From Crocinitomicaceae bacterium (GTDB taxonomy: Bacteria > Bacteroidota > Bacteroidia > Flavobacteriales_D > Crocinitomicaceae), in NCBI GenBank assembly GCA_020635955.1, contig JACJYW010000003.1:62001-126000 (forward strand): a stretch of DNA of 64,000 nt, in the 5' to 3' direction. Position 1 is the stretch's first letter; each line of letters starts with the position of its first letter. Below are positions 8,660-18,995 of the stretch, in pieces. The notes under the pieces were generated by a model. The model did no database searches. It was not told the origin of the DNA and worked only from the letters and a program-made list of their open reading frames with translations. The translations under genes and the position numbers were made by a program.

Positions 8660-10454
8660 GGTCATACAATTTCTTGTATTGACCATCCTTTTCGATTAAC
8701 TCCTGGTGTGTACCTCTTTCCAACACCTGTCCCTGATCTATCACTAATATCTCATCTGAGTTTACAATGGTAGATAAACGGTGTGCAATAATAATTGAGG
8801 TTCTACCTTGCTGTAATGCTTTGGTTGCATTTTGGATCATCTCCTCTGATTCTGTATCTACACTGGCCGTTGCTTCATCCAAAATCAGGATCTTTGGATT
8901 GTAAACATAAGCTCTAATGAAAGAGATCAATTGCTTCTGTCCAACAGACAACACACCTCCCCTTTCTCGCACATTGTAATCGTAACCCTCAGGCAACTTT
9001 GTAATAAAATCATGTGCACCTACCATTTTAGCCGCTTCTATTACCTGCTCCCTGCTTATGTTCTTATCACCCAGTGTGATGTTATTCATAATGGTATCTG
9101 AGAACAAGAATACATCCTGTAAAACGATAGCAATGTTCTTTCTAAGCGTATTCAATTCTATATCACGAATTGAATGTTCACCAATCTTCACATCCCCCTT
9201 TTGAAACTCATAAAAACGTGTTAACAGATTAATGATGGTAGACTTACCGGCTCCTGTAGCTCCCACCAATGCCACTGATTTGCCCTCCGGGACTTTAAAA
9301 TCAATTCCTTTCAACACCCAATCCTCATCATTGTAGGCAAACCATACATTATTGAATTGAATGCTCTCATCAAAATCAACATTTGTAAGCGATCCTGATG
9401 AATCAATGTGCTCCTGTCGGTCTAATATTTCAAATACACGTTCAGAACGAACCATTCCTCTTTGAATGACATTGAAACGATCAGCCATTTGTCGGATTGG
9501 ACGATATAATTTATAAATGAGTAAAATAAAGGCAAAAATCATCCCTGTTGGTTGTTCTGAAACTGACGTTACGTTCATTTGCAATAAACTCCAAAATATA
9601 ACTGCAGCAATGGATAAGGAAGACAAGAACTCCACCACAGGAAAAAAGATGGAATTGGCCCAAATAGCATCCATATGTGCCTGGCGGTGATCAGCATTAA
9701 TCCCTTTGAATGTATTGTACTCTCTATTGGTGCGGTTAAATAACTGCACGATCATCATCCCTGAAACGTGCTCCTGAACAAAGGTGTTGAGCTTCGCTAC
9801 CTGAGTTCTTTCTTTTTGGAAAGAACGTTTCATTGCCCTGGCAAAAATTCGGGTTGAAATGATCAAAAGAGGAATTGGAATAAGCGTCATTAATGTTAGC
9901 TCCCAGTCGTATAAGAACATGGTAACCAGAATCAGGATCAGTCTTAAGAAGTCTCCAAGAATAGTGATAAAACCAGTTGAGAACACCTCTGCTACAGCTT
10001 CAATATCAGAGACCATGCGTGTTACCACTACTCCATTCGGTGTCCGGTCAAAATACTTGAGTTTAAACGAATTCAAGTGTCTGAATAACCTAACCCGCAT
10101 ATCTTTAATAATTGATTGCCCAAGCAAAGCTCCCAGATAAGTAGTTAAAAAGGATAACAAGCCTTCCAACAACAAAAATATGATGACCACAATTGTCCAG
10201 GCCAGTATTTGAGCAGATGGATCTGTGCTTGGTTGGAAATTATTGATCAAAGCCTGAACCCAGTCCATTTTAGGAGAAGGTGAAAACATGATATACCTGT
10301 TGACAATTTCTCCAATAAGCAAAGGCTGAGCAATAGCAATCAAGGCTATCAGGATCATTACTACAAAAGAAATGAAAGAAAGCCAAAAATGCTCCTTCAT
10401 GTACCCTAGAAGGCGCTTGAATAAAGTAAAATCAAACTTAGATTTCTCTGACAT
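8646..10454 (-). CDS. ABC exporter half-transporter (MsbA/LmrA-like)
   Basis: 602 residues: a six-TM exporter domain (~1-330) followed by an ATPase domain (~360-600). Walker A is GATGAGKST, the Q-loop IVLQDVFLF, the signature LSVGQKQ, Walker B ILILDEATASVD and the H-loop IIIAHRLST. The Val in the signature is a frequent variant in this group. It should work as a homo- or heterodimer in the inner membrane; lipid, lipid A precursor or drug export are all possible. A TAnnTTTG element on this strand (10462-10469) sits just upstream of the ATG. No partner half-transporter is adjacent. Confidence 0.92.
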   Translation of the reverse strand: MSEKSKFDFTLFKRLLGYMKEHFWLSFISFVVMILIALIAIAQPLLIGEIVNRYIMFSPSPKMDWVQALINNFQPSTDPSAQILAWTIVVIIFLLLEGLLSFLTTYLGALLGQSIIKDMRVRLFRHLNSFKLKYFDRTPNGVVVTRMVSDIEAVAEVFSTGFITILGDFLRLILILVTMFLYDWELTLMTLIPIPLLIISTRIFARAMKRSFQKERTQVAKLNTFVQEHVSGMMIVQLFNRTNREYNTFKGINADHRQAHMDAIWANSIFFPVVEFLSSLSIAAVIFWSLLQMNVTSVSEQPTGMIFAFILLIYKLYRPIRQMADRFNVIQRGMVRSERVFEILDRQEHIDSSGSLTNVDFDESIQFNNVWFAYNDEDWVLKGIDFKVPEGKSVALVGATGAGKSTIINLLTRFYEFQKGDVKIGEHSIRDIELNTLRKNIAIVLQDVFLFSDTIMNNITLGDKNISREQVIEAAKMVGAHDFITKLPEGYDYNVRERGGVLSVGQKQLISFIRAYVYNPKILILDEATASVDTESEEMIQNATKALQQGRTSIIIAHRLSTIVNSDEILVIDQGQVLERGTHQELIEKDGQYKKLYDLNFS

Positions 10455-10534
10455 GCGTGTGCAAAAATACTTATTCTTAACTTCCAGAGGAGGAATTATT
10501 TTTTCATTTGCCGTTTTCTTAACTTTGGTGAAGA

Positions 10535-12493
10535 ATGTACTACTTCTTAAAACTAATAAAGCTTATTGCCATTATCCTTTGCCTTTCTGCTTATGGTCAG
10601 GATTCTACTGAGTTTGTACAAAATGAAGAAATAAAATTTGTCGGAACTCCTCATTTTTCAATGGAGGAATACCTTGAACGATCCTCAAACTTCAACGATA
10701 TAAATGTTTACGATAGCGCCATATATTACCTTAAAGGTGCAGAAGAAGTGGCCAAATCTATTCATGATGTCAGAGCACTTGGAGAAATTAACTACAAAAT
10801 TGGGAACATCTATTACGCACAAAGTAATTTTGATCTTGCACAATCACACTTCCAGTCTTCTGTAATGTACTATCAATTGATTCCCGATACTTTGGGGCTG
10901 GCTGGGTCGTATAATCGACTCGGAGTTTCATATAAGTATTCCGGTAATTTTTCTGAATCCCTCAATGCTTTGAATATTGCTTTAAAACTTTACATGACTG
11001 CTGAGGATTCTTTGGGGATAGCCAATGTTAAACTCAACGTAGGCAATGTATTCAAGAATATAGGAAAATCTGATAAAGCCATTAATGCATATCATGAGGC
11101 TCTTCAAATCTTCAAAAAATATAATAGACAACGATCTGTTGCCAATTGTTATAATAATCTTGGAAATCTATACAAAAATGAAGATCAATATGATTCCGCG
11201 TTCTTTTATATGTATCAGACGCTTCAGATCAGAGAACAGACAAATGACGAGCAAGGATTAAGCTTTATCCACCATAATCTGGCCAACTTACATCTGAAAA
11301 GTGGTGAACTTGACAGTGCACTTTTTTACATCAGCCGTTCATACATATACAAAACCGGAGTCAATGATAAAATGGGGCAAGCTACTGACATGGAGGTTTA
11401 TGGTGAAATCTACATGAAGAAAAATGAGTGGCGCAAGGCTGTACTACATCTTGAAACCGCTCTAAAACTGTTAGAAGAGATTGATAACTTAGAATTCAAA
11501 CACGGAATTCTGGTCAATCTCGCTATCTGTTACAAGAATCTTGGCGATTTTAAAAGTTCTACAAACGCTTTTTATGAAGCAAAGATTATTAAAGACTCCC
11601 TGGATAAAAGAAATTCACATACTCTATTTGAAGGAGAACTTGTAGAATATGAATTACTCTCCGATTCCATTCAAAAGGCACATTTATTACTGGAACAAGA
11701 TTTACAGAATGCTAAGAATGAGAATGATGAATTGGCTAACAAAGTTCTTAAACGCAATATATTCTTGTTGATCATCACTATTTTGTTCGTATTGATCTTT
11801 TTCTCATTTATGATCATTCGATATCAGAGAAATCTTTATCGCACAACAGAAAGACACAAAAAGCTAGCTCGATCATCCGTCCCTAAAGAAGAGAAAGTGA
11901 TCTTATTGAAAGAGGTGCATCACCGGGTTAAAAACAACTTTCAAATCATCAATAGTTTGATCAGAATTCAATCAGGTTATATGGATGAAAATAATTTCAG
12001 GGAAAAACTGAAAGCACTTGAAACACGTATCCGATCTATGTCGCTTATTCATGAGAAACTTTATAAAAATGATAGCATCTCCAAGCTCAATGTAAAAGAA
12101 TATCTTTCTGAACTGAAAGCTTACATTCTTGAATCTTATGAAACAGACACTGAAATAGAATTTGATCTGGATGTGGAAGAGCAAATGTACGATATTGATT
12201 CTTTGATCCCGTTGGGTTTGATCATGAATGAAACCATTTCAAATTCTATAAAACACGCATTTAATGGAAATAGATCAGGGAAAATTTCAGTTAAAATGTA
12301 TAGTGATGATAAGTTCACCTATCTTTTTATAGATGACAACGGTAAAGGATCCGGAAAGAGCATGGATCAATTAAAACATGAATCTCTTGGAATGGAACTT
12401 ATCACTGATCTCACCGAGCAATTAGACGGTAAATTGACCTTCTCATCTCAAAATGGATTCTCATATCATTTTATTTTTCCTCGTTTAAAGTAA
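10535..12493 (+). CDS. TPR-domain sensor histidine kinase (HisKA_2 type)
   Basis: 652 residues. A signal peptide (~1-22) is followed by about eight TPR units (~60-370) predicted outside the cytoplasm, a TM helix at ~408-430, a HisKA_2 dimerisation domain with VHHRVKNNFQIINSLI (phospho-acceptor His near 462) and a HATPase domain with MNETISNSIKHAF and DDNGKGSG. The TPRs probably sense a protein or peptide signal. No response-regulator gene is adjacent, so it is an orphan kinase here. TAACTTTG at 10520-10527 is a candidate -7 element just before the ATG. Confidence 0.92.
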   Translation: MYYFLKLIKLIAIILCLSAYGQDSTEFVQNEEIKFVGTPHFSMEEYLERSSNFNDINVYDSAIYYLKGAEEVAKSIHDVRALGEINYKIGNIYYAQSNFDLAQSHFQSSVMYYQLIPDTLGLAGSYNRLGVSYKYSGNFSESLNALNIALKLYMTAEDSLGIANVKLNVGNVFKNIGKSDKAINAYHEALQIFKKYNRQRSVANCYNNLGNLYKNEDQYDSAFFYMYQTLQIREQTNDEQGLSFIHHNLANLHLKSGELDSALFYISRSYIYKTGVNDKMGQATDMEVYGEIYMKKNEWRKAVLHLETALKLLEEIDNLEFKHGILVNLAICYKNLGDFKSSTNAFYEAKIIKDSLDKRNSHTLFEGELVEYELLSDSIQKAHLLLEQDLQNAKNENDELANKVLKRNIFLLIITILFVLIFFSFMIIRYQRNLYRTTERHKKLARSSVPKEEKVILLKEVHHRVKNNFQIINSLIRIQSGYMDENNFREKLKALETRIRSMSLIHEKLYKNDSISKLNVKEYLSELKAYILESYETDTEIEFDLDVEEQMYDIDSLIPLGLIMNETISNSIKHAFNGNRSGKISVKMYSDDKFTYLFIDDNGKGSGKSMDQLKHESLGMELITDLTEQLDGKLTFSSQNGFSYHFIFPRLK

Positions 12494-12502
12494 ACTTCTC
12501 CT

Positions 12503-12510
12503 TATTTTTG
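12503..12510 (+). promoter_or_regulatory. -7 promoter element (TATTTTTG) before the aminotransferase gene
   Basis: It matches TAnnTTTG and lies 16 bases before the ATG at 12527, downstream of the histidine kinase stop. No TTG at the -33 position was found, so support is partial. Confidence 0.4.
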
Positions 12511-12526
12511 TAAAAAATAACTACAC

Positions 12527-13756
12527 ATGCCAACTATATCAGCCAAAGGACAAAGCATGCCGGAATCACCAATTAGAAAATTGGTTCCATATGCTGAAGC
12601 AGCAGAAAAAGCAGGAAAAAAAGTATTGTATCTGAATATCGGCCAACCTGATATTGCAACACCTCAAGTAGCTTTAGATGCCATTAAGAATATGGACCGA
12701 AAAGTGATTGAATACAGTCACTCTGCTGGTTTTGCATCTTACAGAAATGGATTGGCTGATTATTACAAATCTGTAGGAATTGATGTAGAAGCAAGTGAGA
12801 TCCTTGTTACAACCGGAGGTTCAGAGGCTTTGATCTTTGGATTTTTGAGTTGTTTTAACCCTGGTGATGAAGTGATCATCCCTGAACCGTTCTACGCAAA
12901 TTACAATGGGTTTACAAATATTGCAGGGGTTAAGATCACTCCCGTAACGGCAAAGATCGAAAAGGGATTTGCTTTACCTGATATTGAAGATTTTGAAAAA
13001 CTGATCACTGATAAAACCAAAGGTATTGTGATCTGTAATCCTGGGAATCCTACAGGGTATTTGTATTCAAAAGAAGAATTGGAAGAGTTGGCGAAAATTG
13101 TTCAGAAACATGATCTGTATCTATTTGCTGATGAAGTATACAGAGAATTCTGCTATGATGGCGCCAAACCTTATTCAGTAATGAATTTAAAGGGAATTGA
13201 GCAGAACACCATATTAATCGATTCTGTATCAAAAAGATATTCAATGTGTGGTGCCCGTGTAGGTGCTTTGATCTCAAGAAATAAAGAACTTATCTCCACA
13301 GCTTTAAAATTTGCTCAGGCACGATTGTCTCCTCCTACTCTTGCGCAAATTGCGAGTGAGGCTGCTTTGAAAACTCCTCAATCTTATTTTGATGAAGTGA
13401 TAGAAGAATATGTGGATAGAAGAGATATTCTGGTGGATGGATTAAATGAAATTGAAGGTGTTTTTTGTCCTAAACCAAAAGGAGCTTTTTATTGTGTGGC
13501 AAAATTCCCTGTGGATAGTACTGAGAAATTCTGTCAATGGCTTTTAGAGGAGTTCGACTATAACGGTAAAACGGTAATGATGGCTCCTGCAAGTGGTTTC
13601 TATGCTACCAAAGGTCTTGGAAAAGATGAAGCAAGAATTGCTTATGTTCTAGAGAAAAGCGCTTTGAAAGATGCAGTAGAATGCTTGAGAGAAGCTCTTA
13701 AAGTATATCCTGGAAGAGTTGAAGTTCCTAGCACTGCAGCCGAACGTTCAATTTAA
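12527..13756 (+). CDS. Class I/II pyridoxal-phosphate aminotransferase (AspC-like)
   Basis: A 409-residue cytoplasmic PLP enzyme of aspartate aminotransferase fold type I. Seen: YLNIGQPDIATP near the N-terminus, TTGGSEALIFGFLSC around the cofactor phosphate, CNPGNPTGYLYSKEE, FADEVYREF, and the Schiff-base lysine in DSVSKRYSMCGARVG. The Arg that binds the substrate carboxylate is in ARIAYVLEKSAL. Bacteroidota copies are usually annotated as pyridoxal phosphate-dependent aminotransferase, acting on Asp, aromatic or other amino acids; the exact substrate is not decided here. Confidence 0.92.
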   Translation: MPTISAKGQSMPESPIRKLVPYAEAAEKAGKKVLYLNIGQPDIATPQVALDAIKNMDRKVIEYSHSAGFASYRNGLADYYKSVGIDVEASEILVTTGGSEALIFGFLSCFNPGDEVIIPEPFYANYNGFTNIAGVKITPVTAKIEKGFALPDIEDFEKLITDKTKGIVICNPGNPTGYLYSKEELEELAKIVQKHDLYLFADEVYREFCYDGAKPYSVMNLKGIEQNTILIDSVSKRYSMCGARVGALISRNKELISTALKFAQARLSPPTLAQIASEAALKTPQSYFDEVIEEYVDRRDILVDGLNEIEGVFCPKPKGAFYCVAKFPVDSTEKFCQWLLEEFDYNGKTVMMAPASGFYATKGLGKDEARIAYVLEKSALKDAVECLREALKVYPGRVEVPSTAAERSI

Positions 13757-13804
13757 TTCAGCAATTTGCTTAATTTAAACTGACTTTTCACGTTGATTAG
13801 GCAA

Positions 13805-15424
13805 ATGTTGCGTTTTCTTACCATACTTATTTTATTATCTGCACCTGCTGTTTTAGCTCAAAAAACAGTGTTGTATTATCATTTGGATAAGATTACCATC
13901 AAGCAAAAAGCAGTTAAGGACTCTACTGGTTTTCAACGATACACGAATAAAGCCATTGAACAGTTTAGATTGAATGGATATGTGGGAATCACGAAAAAAG
14001 ATTCTGTCGTAAAAAGTTCGGGTACACATATTTATTATGAGAGTGCGCACCACTTCGATAAGATCATCCTGATCAGACAAGGAGATAAGAAAAAGTTAAA
14101 ATCAACTAGAACCAAGGATTACATATCGGCACTGAGCGCTATCAATAAAGAGGTGACTAACCTTGAAAACAATGGCTTCCCATTTGCAAGCATTCAATTC
14201 ACTGAGCAAAAGGAAGAAGATGATAAACTTCTACTAACCTATAAAATTGATTCAGGAGATTACTTCTTCATTAATAAGATCCATGTAAAAAGTCAATCCA
14301 AATTTCATGAACAAACCATCCTTAACCTTATTGGAATTGACGTAGGCGACAAATACAATGAAAGCAAGATCTCTGAGATTGGAACATTATTATCTGCCAG
14401 TAAATTATACAAACTGAGCAGACCGATTGAAGTACTCTTTAGAAAAGGTAAAGCTGAGATTTACATTTATTTAGAAAAAGAAAGATCAAGTTCTGCAGAT
14501 GGATACATTGGCTTTCAGCAGGATCAAACTACTAAAAAACTTGTCCTGAATGGTTATATCAACCTTCAATTGAACAATTCAATGAACCGTGCAGAAGTGA
14601 TCGACATGAATTGGAAGAGTAATCCCGATAAGACACAGAACTTACGTTCTAAACTTGAATACCCTTTTCTTTTCAACTCTCCACTTGGTATTGGTGGTGA
14701 GATCGATCTTCGAAAACAGGATTCCACTTTTTTACGAACAGATATTACGCTTAACCTAAGTTATTATCATCCATATGCCAGATTCAGGCTTTTTGATCAA
14801 ATTGAGAGTTCATCTACTTTAAGAGAAAGTGCTCCGGCTGATTTTAGAGATTACGGAAAAAATACCATTGGTGTATCAGCCTTATTCATTGCTCCAAAGA
14901 TCAATTTTGCACCCTTTTATCATCCGCAATTATATTTAATGGGAGGATTTTACAACTACAGGAGAGATACGATAGATGATAACAAGCAAAAGGTAACGAA
15001 TAGTAAATACGAAGTTGGATTTTCTCAAACCATTGACTTTCTAAAATATTTTCATCTAAAAAACACCTTTACTTATAAGGGACTTACCTCTAATATTAAC
15101 CTTTCACGGAATGAATTCATTTACTTCGGAGGATTGAGATCTGTCAGAGGGTTCTATGAATTGGAACTTTTTGGTAAAGACATTTGGATGTTGCTGAATG
15201 AGATAGAATTCAAACCCATTGAATTATTGTCTTTATTCATTCTCTATGATTATTCCTCATACCACAATACCGCGTATCATCAAACCAATAGTTTTGGATT
15301 TGGATTCGGATTCAACACCGGTTCCAATTCATTTGAGATCATTATTGCCAATGGAGTACTCGACAATAATCCAGTTGATTTTGCAAATACAAAAATTCAT
15401 ATCGGATTTCGATCCTCTTTCTGA
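13805..15424 (+). CDS. Omp85/BamA-like outer-membrane beta-barrel protein with POTRA-like domain
   Basis: About 539 residues from the ATG at 13805, which begins a clean signal peptide (MLRFLTILILLSAP, then LAQ); an in-frame TTG at 13793 is less likely. The middle (~160-215) has a POTRA-like unit (FFINKIHVK, LIGIDVGDKYNE, LLSASKLYK). The C-terminal half alternates polar and aromatic residues like a beta-barrel, includes GGLRSVRGFYE (similar to the Omp85 RGF motif) and ends on Phe, as outer-membrane proteins do. It probably inserts or translocates proteins or lipids at the outer membrane. It is shorter than BamA and has few POTRA units, closer to TamA-like proteins. Confidence 0.75.
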   Translation: MLRFLTILILLSAPAVLAQKTVLYYHLDKITIKQKAVKDSTGFQRYTNKAIEQFRLNGYVGITKKDSVVKSSGTHIYYESAHHFDKIILIRQGDKKKLKSTRTKDYISALSAINKEVTNLENNGFPFASIQFTEQKEEDDKLLLTYKIDSGDYFFINKIHVKSQSKFHEQTILNLIGIDVGDKYNESKISEIGTLLSASKLYKLSRPIEVLFRKGKAEIYIYLEKERSSSADGYIGFQQDQTTKKLVLNGYINLQLNNSMNRAEVIDMNWKSNPDKTQNLRSKLEYPFLFNSPLGIGGEIDLRKQDSTFLRTDITLNLSYYHPYARFRLFDQIESSSTLRESAPADFRDYGKNTIGVSALFIAPKINFAPFYHPQLYLMGGFYNYRRDTIDDNKQKVTNSKYEVGFSQTIDFLKYFHLKNTFTYKGLTSNINLSRNEFIYFGGLRSVRGFYELELFGKDIWMLLNEIEFKPIELLSLFILYDYSSYHNTAYHQTNSFGFGFGFNTGSNSFEIIIANGVLDNNPVDFANTKIHIGFRSSF

Positions 15425-15484
15425 TGTTTAATCAATCAAACTTGCCTTTTGATCATTCATCACGTTTAACCCAATAAGATTAGT

Positions 15485-15492
15485 TAATTTTG
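15485..15492 (+). promoter_or_regulatory. -7 promoter element (TAATTTTG) before the secreted S8 protease
   Basis: It matches TAnnTTTG nine bases upstream of the ATG at 15501. No correctly spaced -33 TTG was found. Confidence 0.35.
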
Positions 15493-15500
15493 TTATCAGA

Positions 15501-18101
15501 ATGAAAGGATTGCTACTACTCACTATTTTATTGCTGCCCTTTAAGGCAATGTTGCAGAACAATTATGTACCTGGTGAGCTGATCGTACAATTCAGCACAC
15601 ATGTCAATGCTAAAGAACAGATCAGAACTTTTAGTTCATCTAACAATATTCATGTGGAGAACACTAAACTGATCTCCAAAAATGTAAATATCTACCTAAT
15701 AACATTCTCTGATTCGCTTGTTGATCTTAATAAATGCCGCAAATTGTTTTATGATCTTCCTGGTTTGATAAATGCACAATTCAATCATTATGTACAAATC
15801 CGCGAAACCATCCCAACGGACACCATTTTTGGAGACTTATGGCATCTAAAAAACACAGGACAAAGCGGTGGAACCATTGATGCAGATATTGATGCTACGG
15901 ATGCATGGGATATCACAACAGGTGGTTTAACCACTCATAATGACACGATAGTTGCCTGCGTAATTGAAAGTCAGGGCGTTGATATTACGCATGTAGATCT
16001 CAAAGACAACATTTGGCACAATTATGCTGAGATCCCGGATGACGGGATAGATAATGACGGGAATGGTTATATAGATGACTTTGACGGATGGAATGTAGAC
16101 ACTGAGGATGATCAAGTTGGATTCGGCACTCATGGAACACGAGTGGCTGGAATGCTGGGAGCTAAGGGAAATAATACAACAGGCATCTCAGGGGTGAATT
16201 GGGATGTTAAGATGATGATCATCAAAGGTCAAAATGTCAATGTTGAATCATCTGTTATTGAAGCGTATGATTATCCGCTTACTATGAGAAAGCTATACAA
16301 TAGCACTGCCGGTCAGGAAGGAGCTTTCGTAGTGGTGACAAACGCTTCATTTGGTATAGATGGAGGTGTTCCGGCTGATGCCCCTATCTGGTGTGCCATG
16401 TATGATTCCCTTGGAACTCACGGTATTTTAAATATTTGTGCGGCAACCAATCAAAATACGGATGTAGATATCAATGGAGATCTACCAACCACTTGCCCGT
16501 CAAATTACCTGATCGCAGTTACAATGACTAATAATACTGATGTTCGAGCAGGATCAGGATATGGTACAACACATGTTGATCTTGGTGCTCCCGGAGCAGC
16601 AGTAAAACTAACTTCTCCTACCAATTTATATTCTTCCGCCAACGGAACCTCTTTTGCTTCTCCTTGTGTTGCTGGTGCTGTAGCCTTAGCCTATTCTACA
16701 CCTTGTGCTGAGTTCATTAATTTTGCAAAAACCGCCCCTTCTGATGCAGCGCTTGCCATGAGAAACTACATTCTGAACAATGTAGATCCAATTACAGCCT
16801 TATCAACGGAAGTAGCTTCTGGTGGTAGATTAAATGTAAACAATACCATTAATGATATCCTGGGGCAATGCAATTCCTCATTATGTGTTCCACCTTATCA
16901 CCTAAGAAGCGAATTAATTACGGATACCACAGCTCATTTGGTTTGGCAGGGCTTTTCAACGCAATACTTGTTCTATATTCAGGAAAATTCAGGTCCATTA
17001 GTTCAGATCCCGGTTACAAATGAAGACACTATCTATTTCGACACCTTAATTCCATGTGCTAACTACACCACCTATGTAAAAGAGATCTGTGGCTTAGATA
17101 CCAGTGATTTCTCTGTACCGTATTCTTTCAAAACAGATGGTTGCTGTGATAATCCAGATTTAATATTGGAAGATGTAAGTGCTGATTCTATTCTGATCTC
17201 ATGGAATTCCGTTTTGTACGCAACACAATATGATTTCAGATATCGAAAAGTGGGTGATGTAAGTTGGATAGCAACATTGACCGACACTATTTCTCCTATT
17301 CAGCTTTCAGGTTTGGATACTTGCACGAGTTATGAATTCCAGATCAAGACTATTTGTACAGATAGTACGCACGGATTCTCAACTTCCTTTGTTTTCTCTA
17401 CCAAAGGTTGTGGAGCTTGTTTTGAAGAGGTTTATTGTGACATAAACGGAGCAAGTACATCATCCGAATGGATTGAAGCGGTTGTAATTGACGGATATTA
17501 TAGCACCACTGGTAATAATGGCGGATGGTATCAAACTCAGAACTTAATGGCTGGTTTCATTCCCGGGCAAACCTACAACGTAGCTTTAACTCCTGGATAT
17601 TCTGGTTTTAATTTCACGGAACATTTCTCCATTTGGGTTGATCTTGATCAAAATGGCATTTTTGATGCAACAGATGAAGTTGTTGCCAATCAAACCAGCA
17701 ATACAGTTTTAAATACCACGATCACTATTCCCGTTACTGCAGTACATGGATACACTAAAATGAGAATTGGGATGAACGGTGAAGACCCTCCCTTGGCATG
17801 TCAATCCGCTTCGTTCTATGGTGAATATGAAGATTATTGTGCTTATATAGGATCAGATGCCGGAATTGAATCTCAGGAAATGAGCGTGAGCATCTATCCT
17901 AACCCTGCTACCAATTCATTACATATTTCCTCGGCTGCTACAGATGAGAAATATTCGATCTACTCACAGGATGGAAAATTGATCTTGTCGGTTCCTGTTA
18001 AAACAGAAGTGATAGATATTTCAAGTCTCTCTGTAGGATTTTATGTGATCGTGATCGAAAATACTCAGGGAAGATCAGTTCAAAAATTCATCAAACAATA
18101 A
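15501..18101 (+). CDS. Secreted S8 (subtilisin) family protease with FnIII, GEVED and T9SS type A sorting domains
   Basis: 866 residues. Signal peptide (~1-18), propeptide-like segment, S8 domain (~135-450), two fibronectin type III-like modules (~465-640), a GEVED domain (~690-790, HFSIWVDLDQNGIFD) and a Por-secretion tail (SIYPNPATNSLHIS to the end). It is therefore predicted to leave the cell through the type IX system or stay surface-attached. His211 (GTHGTRVAGM) and Ser384 (NGTSFASPC) are in place. The usual Asp of the first motif is replaced by Glu156 (VACVIESQGVD), so activity is uncertain. It overlaps the following DUF5522 gene by one base. Confidence 0.9.
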   Translation: MKGLLLLTILLLPFKAMLQNNYVPGELIVQFSTHVNAKEQIRTFSSSNNIHVENTKLISKNVNIYLITFSDSLVDLNKCRKLFYDLPGLINAQFNHYVQIRETIPTDTIFGDLWHLKNTGQSGGTIDADIDATDAWDITTGGLTTHNDTIVACVIESQGVDITHVDLKDNIWHNYAEIPDDGIDNDGNGYIDDFDGWNVDTEDDQVGFGTHGTRVAGMLGAKGNNTTGISGVNWDVKMMIIKGQNVNVESSVIEAYDYPLTMRKLYNSTAGQEGAFVVVTNASFGIDGGVPADAPIWCAMYDSLGTHGILNICAATNQNTDVDINGDLPTTCPSNYLIAVTMTNNTDVRAGSGYGTTHVDLGAPGAAVKLTSPTNLYSSANGTSFASPCVAGAVALAYSTPCAEFINFAKTAPSDAALAMRNYILNNVDPITALSTEVASGGRLNVNNTINDILGQCNSSLCVPPYHLRSELITDTTAHLVWQGFSTQYLFYIQENSGPLVQIPVTNEDTIYFDTLIPCANYTTYVKEICGLDTSDFSVPYSFKTDGCCDNPDLILEDVSADSILISWNSVLYATQYDFRYRKVGDVSWIATLTDTISPIQLSGLDTCTSYEFQIKTICTDSTHGFSTSFVFSTKGCGACFEEVYCDINGASTSSEWIEAVVIDGYYSTTGNNGGWYQTQNLMAGFIPGQTYNVALTPGYSGFNFTEHFSIWVDLDQNGIFDATDEVVANQTSNTVLNTTITIPVTAVHGYTKMRIGMNGEDPPLACQSASFYGEYEDYCAYIGSDAGIESQEMSVSIYPNPATNSLHISSAATDEKYSIYSQDGKLILSVPVKTEVIDISSLSVGFYVIVIENTQGRSVQKFIKQ

Positions 18102-18283
18102 TGAGTGATTATCCATCCAAGATCTCTGATCTTGACCCTGAAGATTATTATCGTTCCCCTGAAGGATACATCATATTTACTGAAAAGTATCACCTAAAAA
18201 GAGGTTATTGTTGCAAAAGTGGATGTAAACACTGCCCTTACGGATTTGACAAGAAAACAGGTCGAATCACTCCTAAGAATTAA
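18101..18283 (+). CDS. DUF5522 small Cys-rich protein
   Basis: 60 residues; its ATG shares a base with the preceding TAA, so translation is probably coupled. The core FTEKYHLKRGYCCKSGCKHC followed by PYGF is the DUF5522 signature. The CC-x4-C-x2-C arrangement suggests a bound metal. Function is unknown in the family. Confidence 0.88.
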   Translation: MSDYPSKISDLDPEDYYRSPEGYIIFTEKYHLKRGYCCKSGCKHCPYGFDKKTGRITPKN

Positions 18284-18298
18284 TTTTAGCTACTACAT

Positions 18299-18928
18299 TT
18301 GCCAAAAAAAGCTGTGGTAGTAGAAGTTCAGAAAAATAATCCTGATAATAGAAGAATAGCTGAGATCGTGGACGTTCTCAACAAGGGAGGAATTATCATC
18401 TACCCTACCGATACGGTTTATAGTTTCGGTTGCAGTTTAGTGCACAAACGTGCCATTGAAAGATTGGCAAAACTGAAAGGCATTAAACTGAACAAAGCAA
18501 ATTTCTCCTTGATCTGTTACGATCTGAGTACGCTTTCTGAACACACCAAATACATTGACAGACCCACTTATAAGATCTTGAATAAAAATCTACCGGGGCC
18601 GTTTACGTTCATTTTGAATGCCTCCAGCAAGATTCCGAAATTGTTTGATTCCAATAAAAAAACGGTGGGTATTCGTATTCCTGACAGTGATATTGCCAGA
18701 GAGATCGTTAAAGAAATGGGGAATCCTTTAGTTACCACTTCCTTACATGATGATGATGAGATCCTGGAATACTCAACTGATCCTTATGAAATAATTGAAC
18801 GTTGGGAGAATCAGGTAGACCTTATTGTTGATGGCGGATATGGAAAAAATGAGCCTTCAACAGTAGTTGACTGTTCTGAAGGTGAACCTGAGATCATTCG
18901 TCAGGGAATTGGTGAACTGCTTTATTAA
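18299..18928 (+). CDS. Sua5/YciO/YrdC family, threonylcarbamoyl-AMP synthase
   Basis: ~209 residues, cytoplasmic. The KGGIIIYPTDTVYSFGC region, the KANFSLICYDLS segment, LPGPFTFIL and VGIRIPDSDIAREIV are classic YrdC motifs; the family makes threonylcarbamoyl-AMP for the t6A37 modification of ANN-decoding tRNAs. The start is uncertain: TTG at 18299 lies inside a TAnnTTTG promoter-like element (18294-18301), so GTG at 18314 is a good alternative. It may also be the YciO branch, whose role is less clear, because no second Sua5 domain is present. Confidence 0.85.
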   Translation: MPKKAVVVEVQKNNPDNRRIAEIVDVLNKGGIIIYPTDTVYSFGCSLVHKRAIERLAKLKGIKLNKANFSLICYDLSTLSEHTKYIDRPTYKILNKNLPGPFTFILNASSKIPKLFDSNKKTVGIRIPDSDIAREIVKEMGNPLVTTSLHDDDEILEYSTDPYEIIERWENQVDLIVDGGYGKNEPSTVVDCSEGEPEIIRQGIGELLY

Positions 18929-18995
18929 CAACCTCTTTGGAAAACTTCTTGTCTTGAAATAATGTTTCAGAAAAATTGAGTTGTAAATTCGATTC

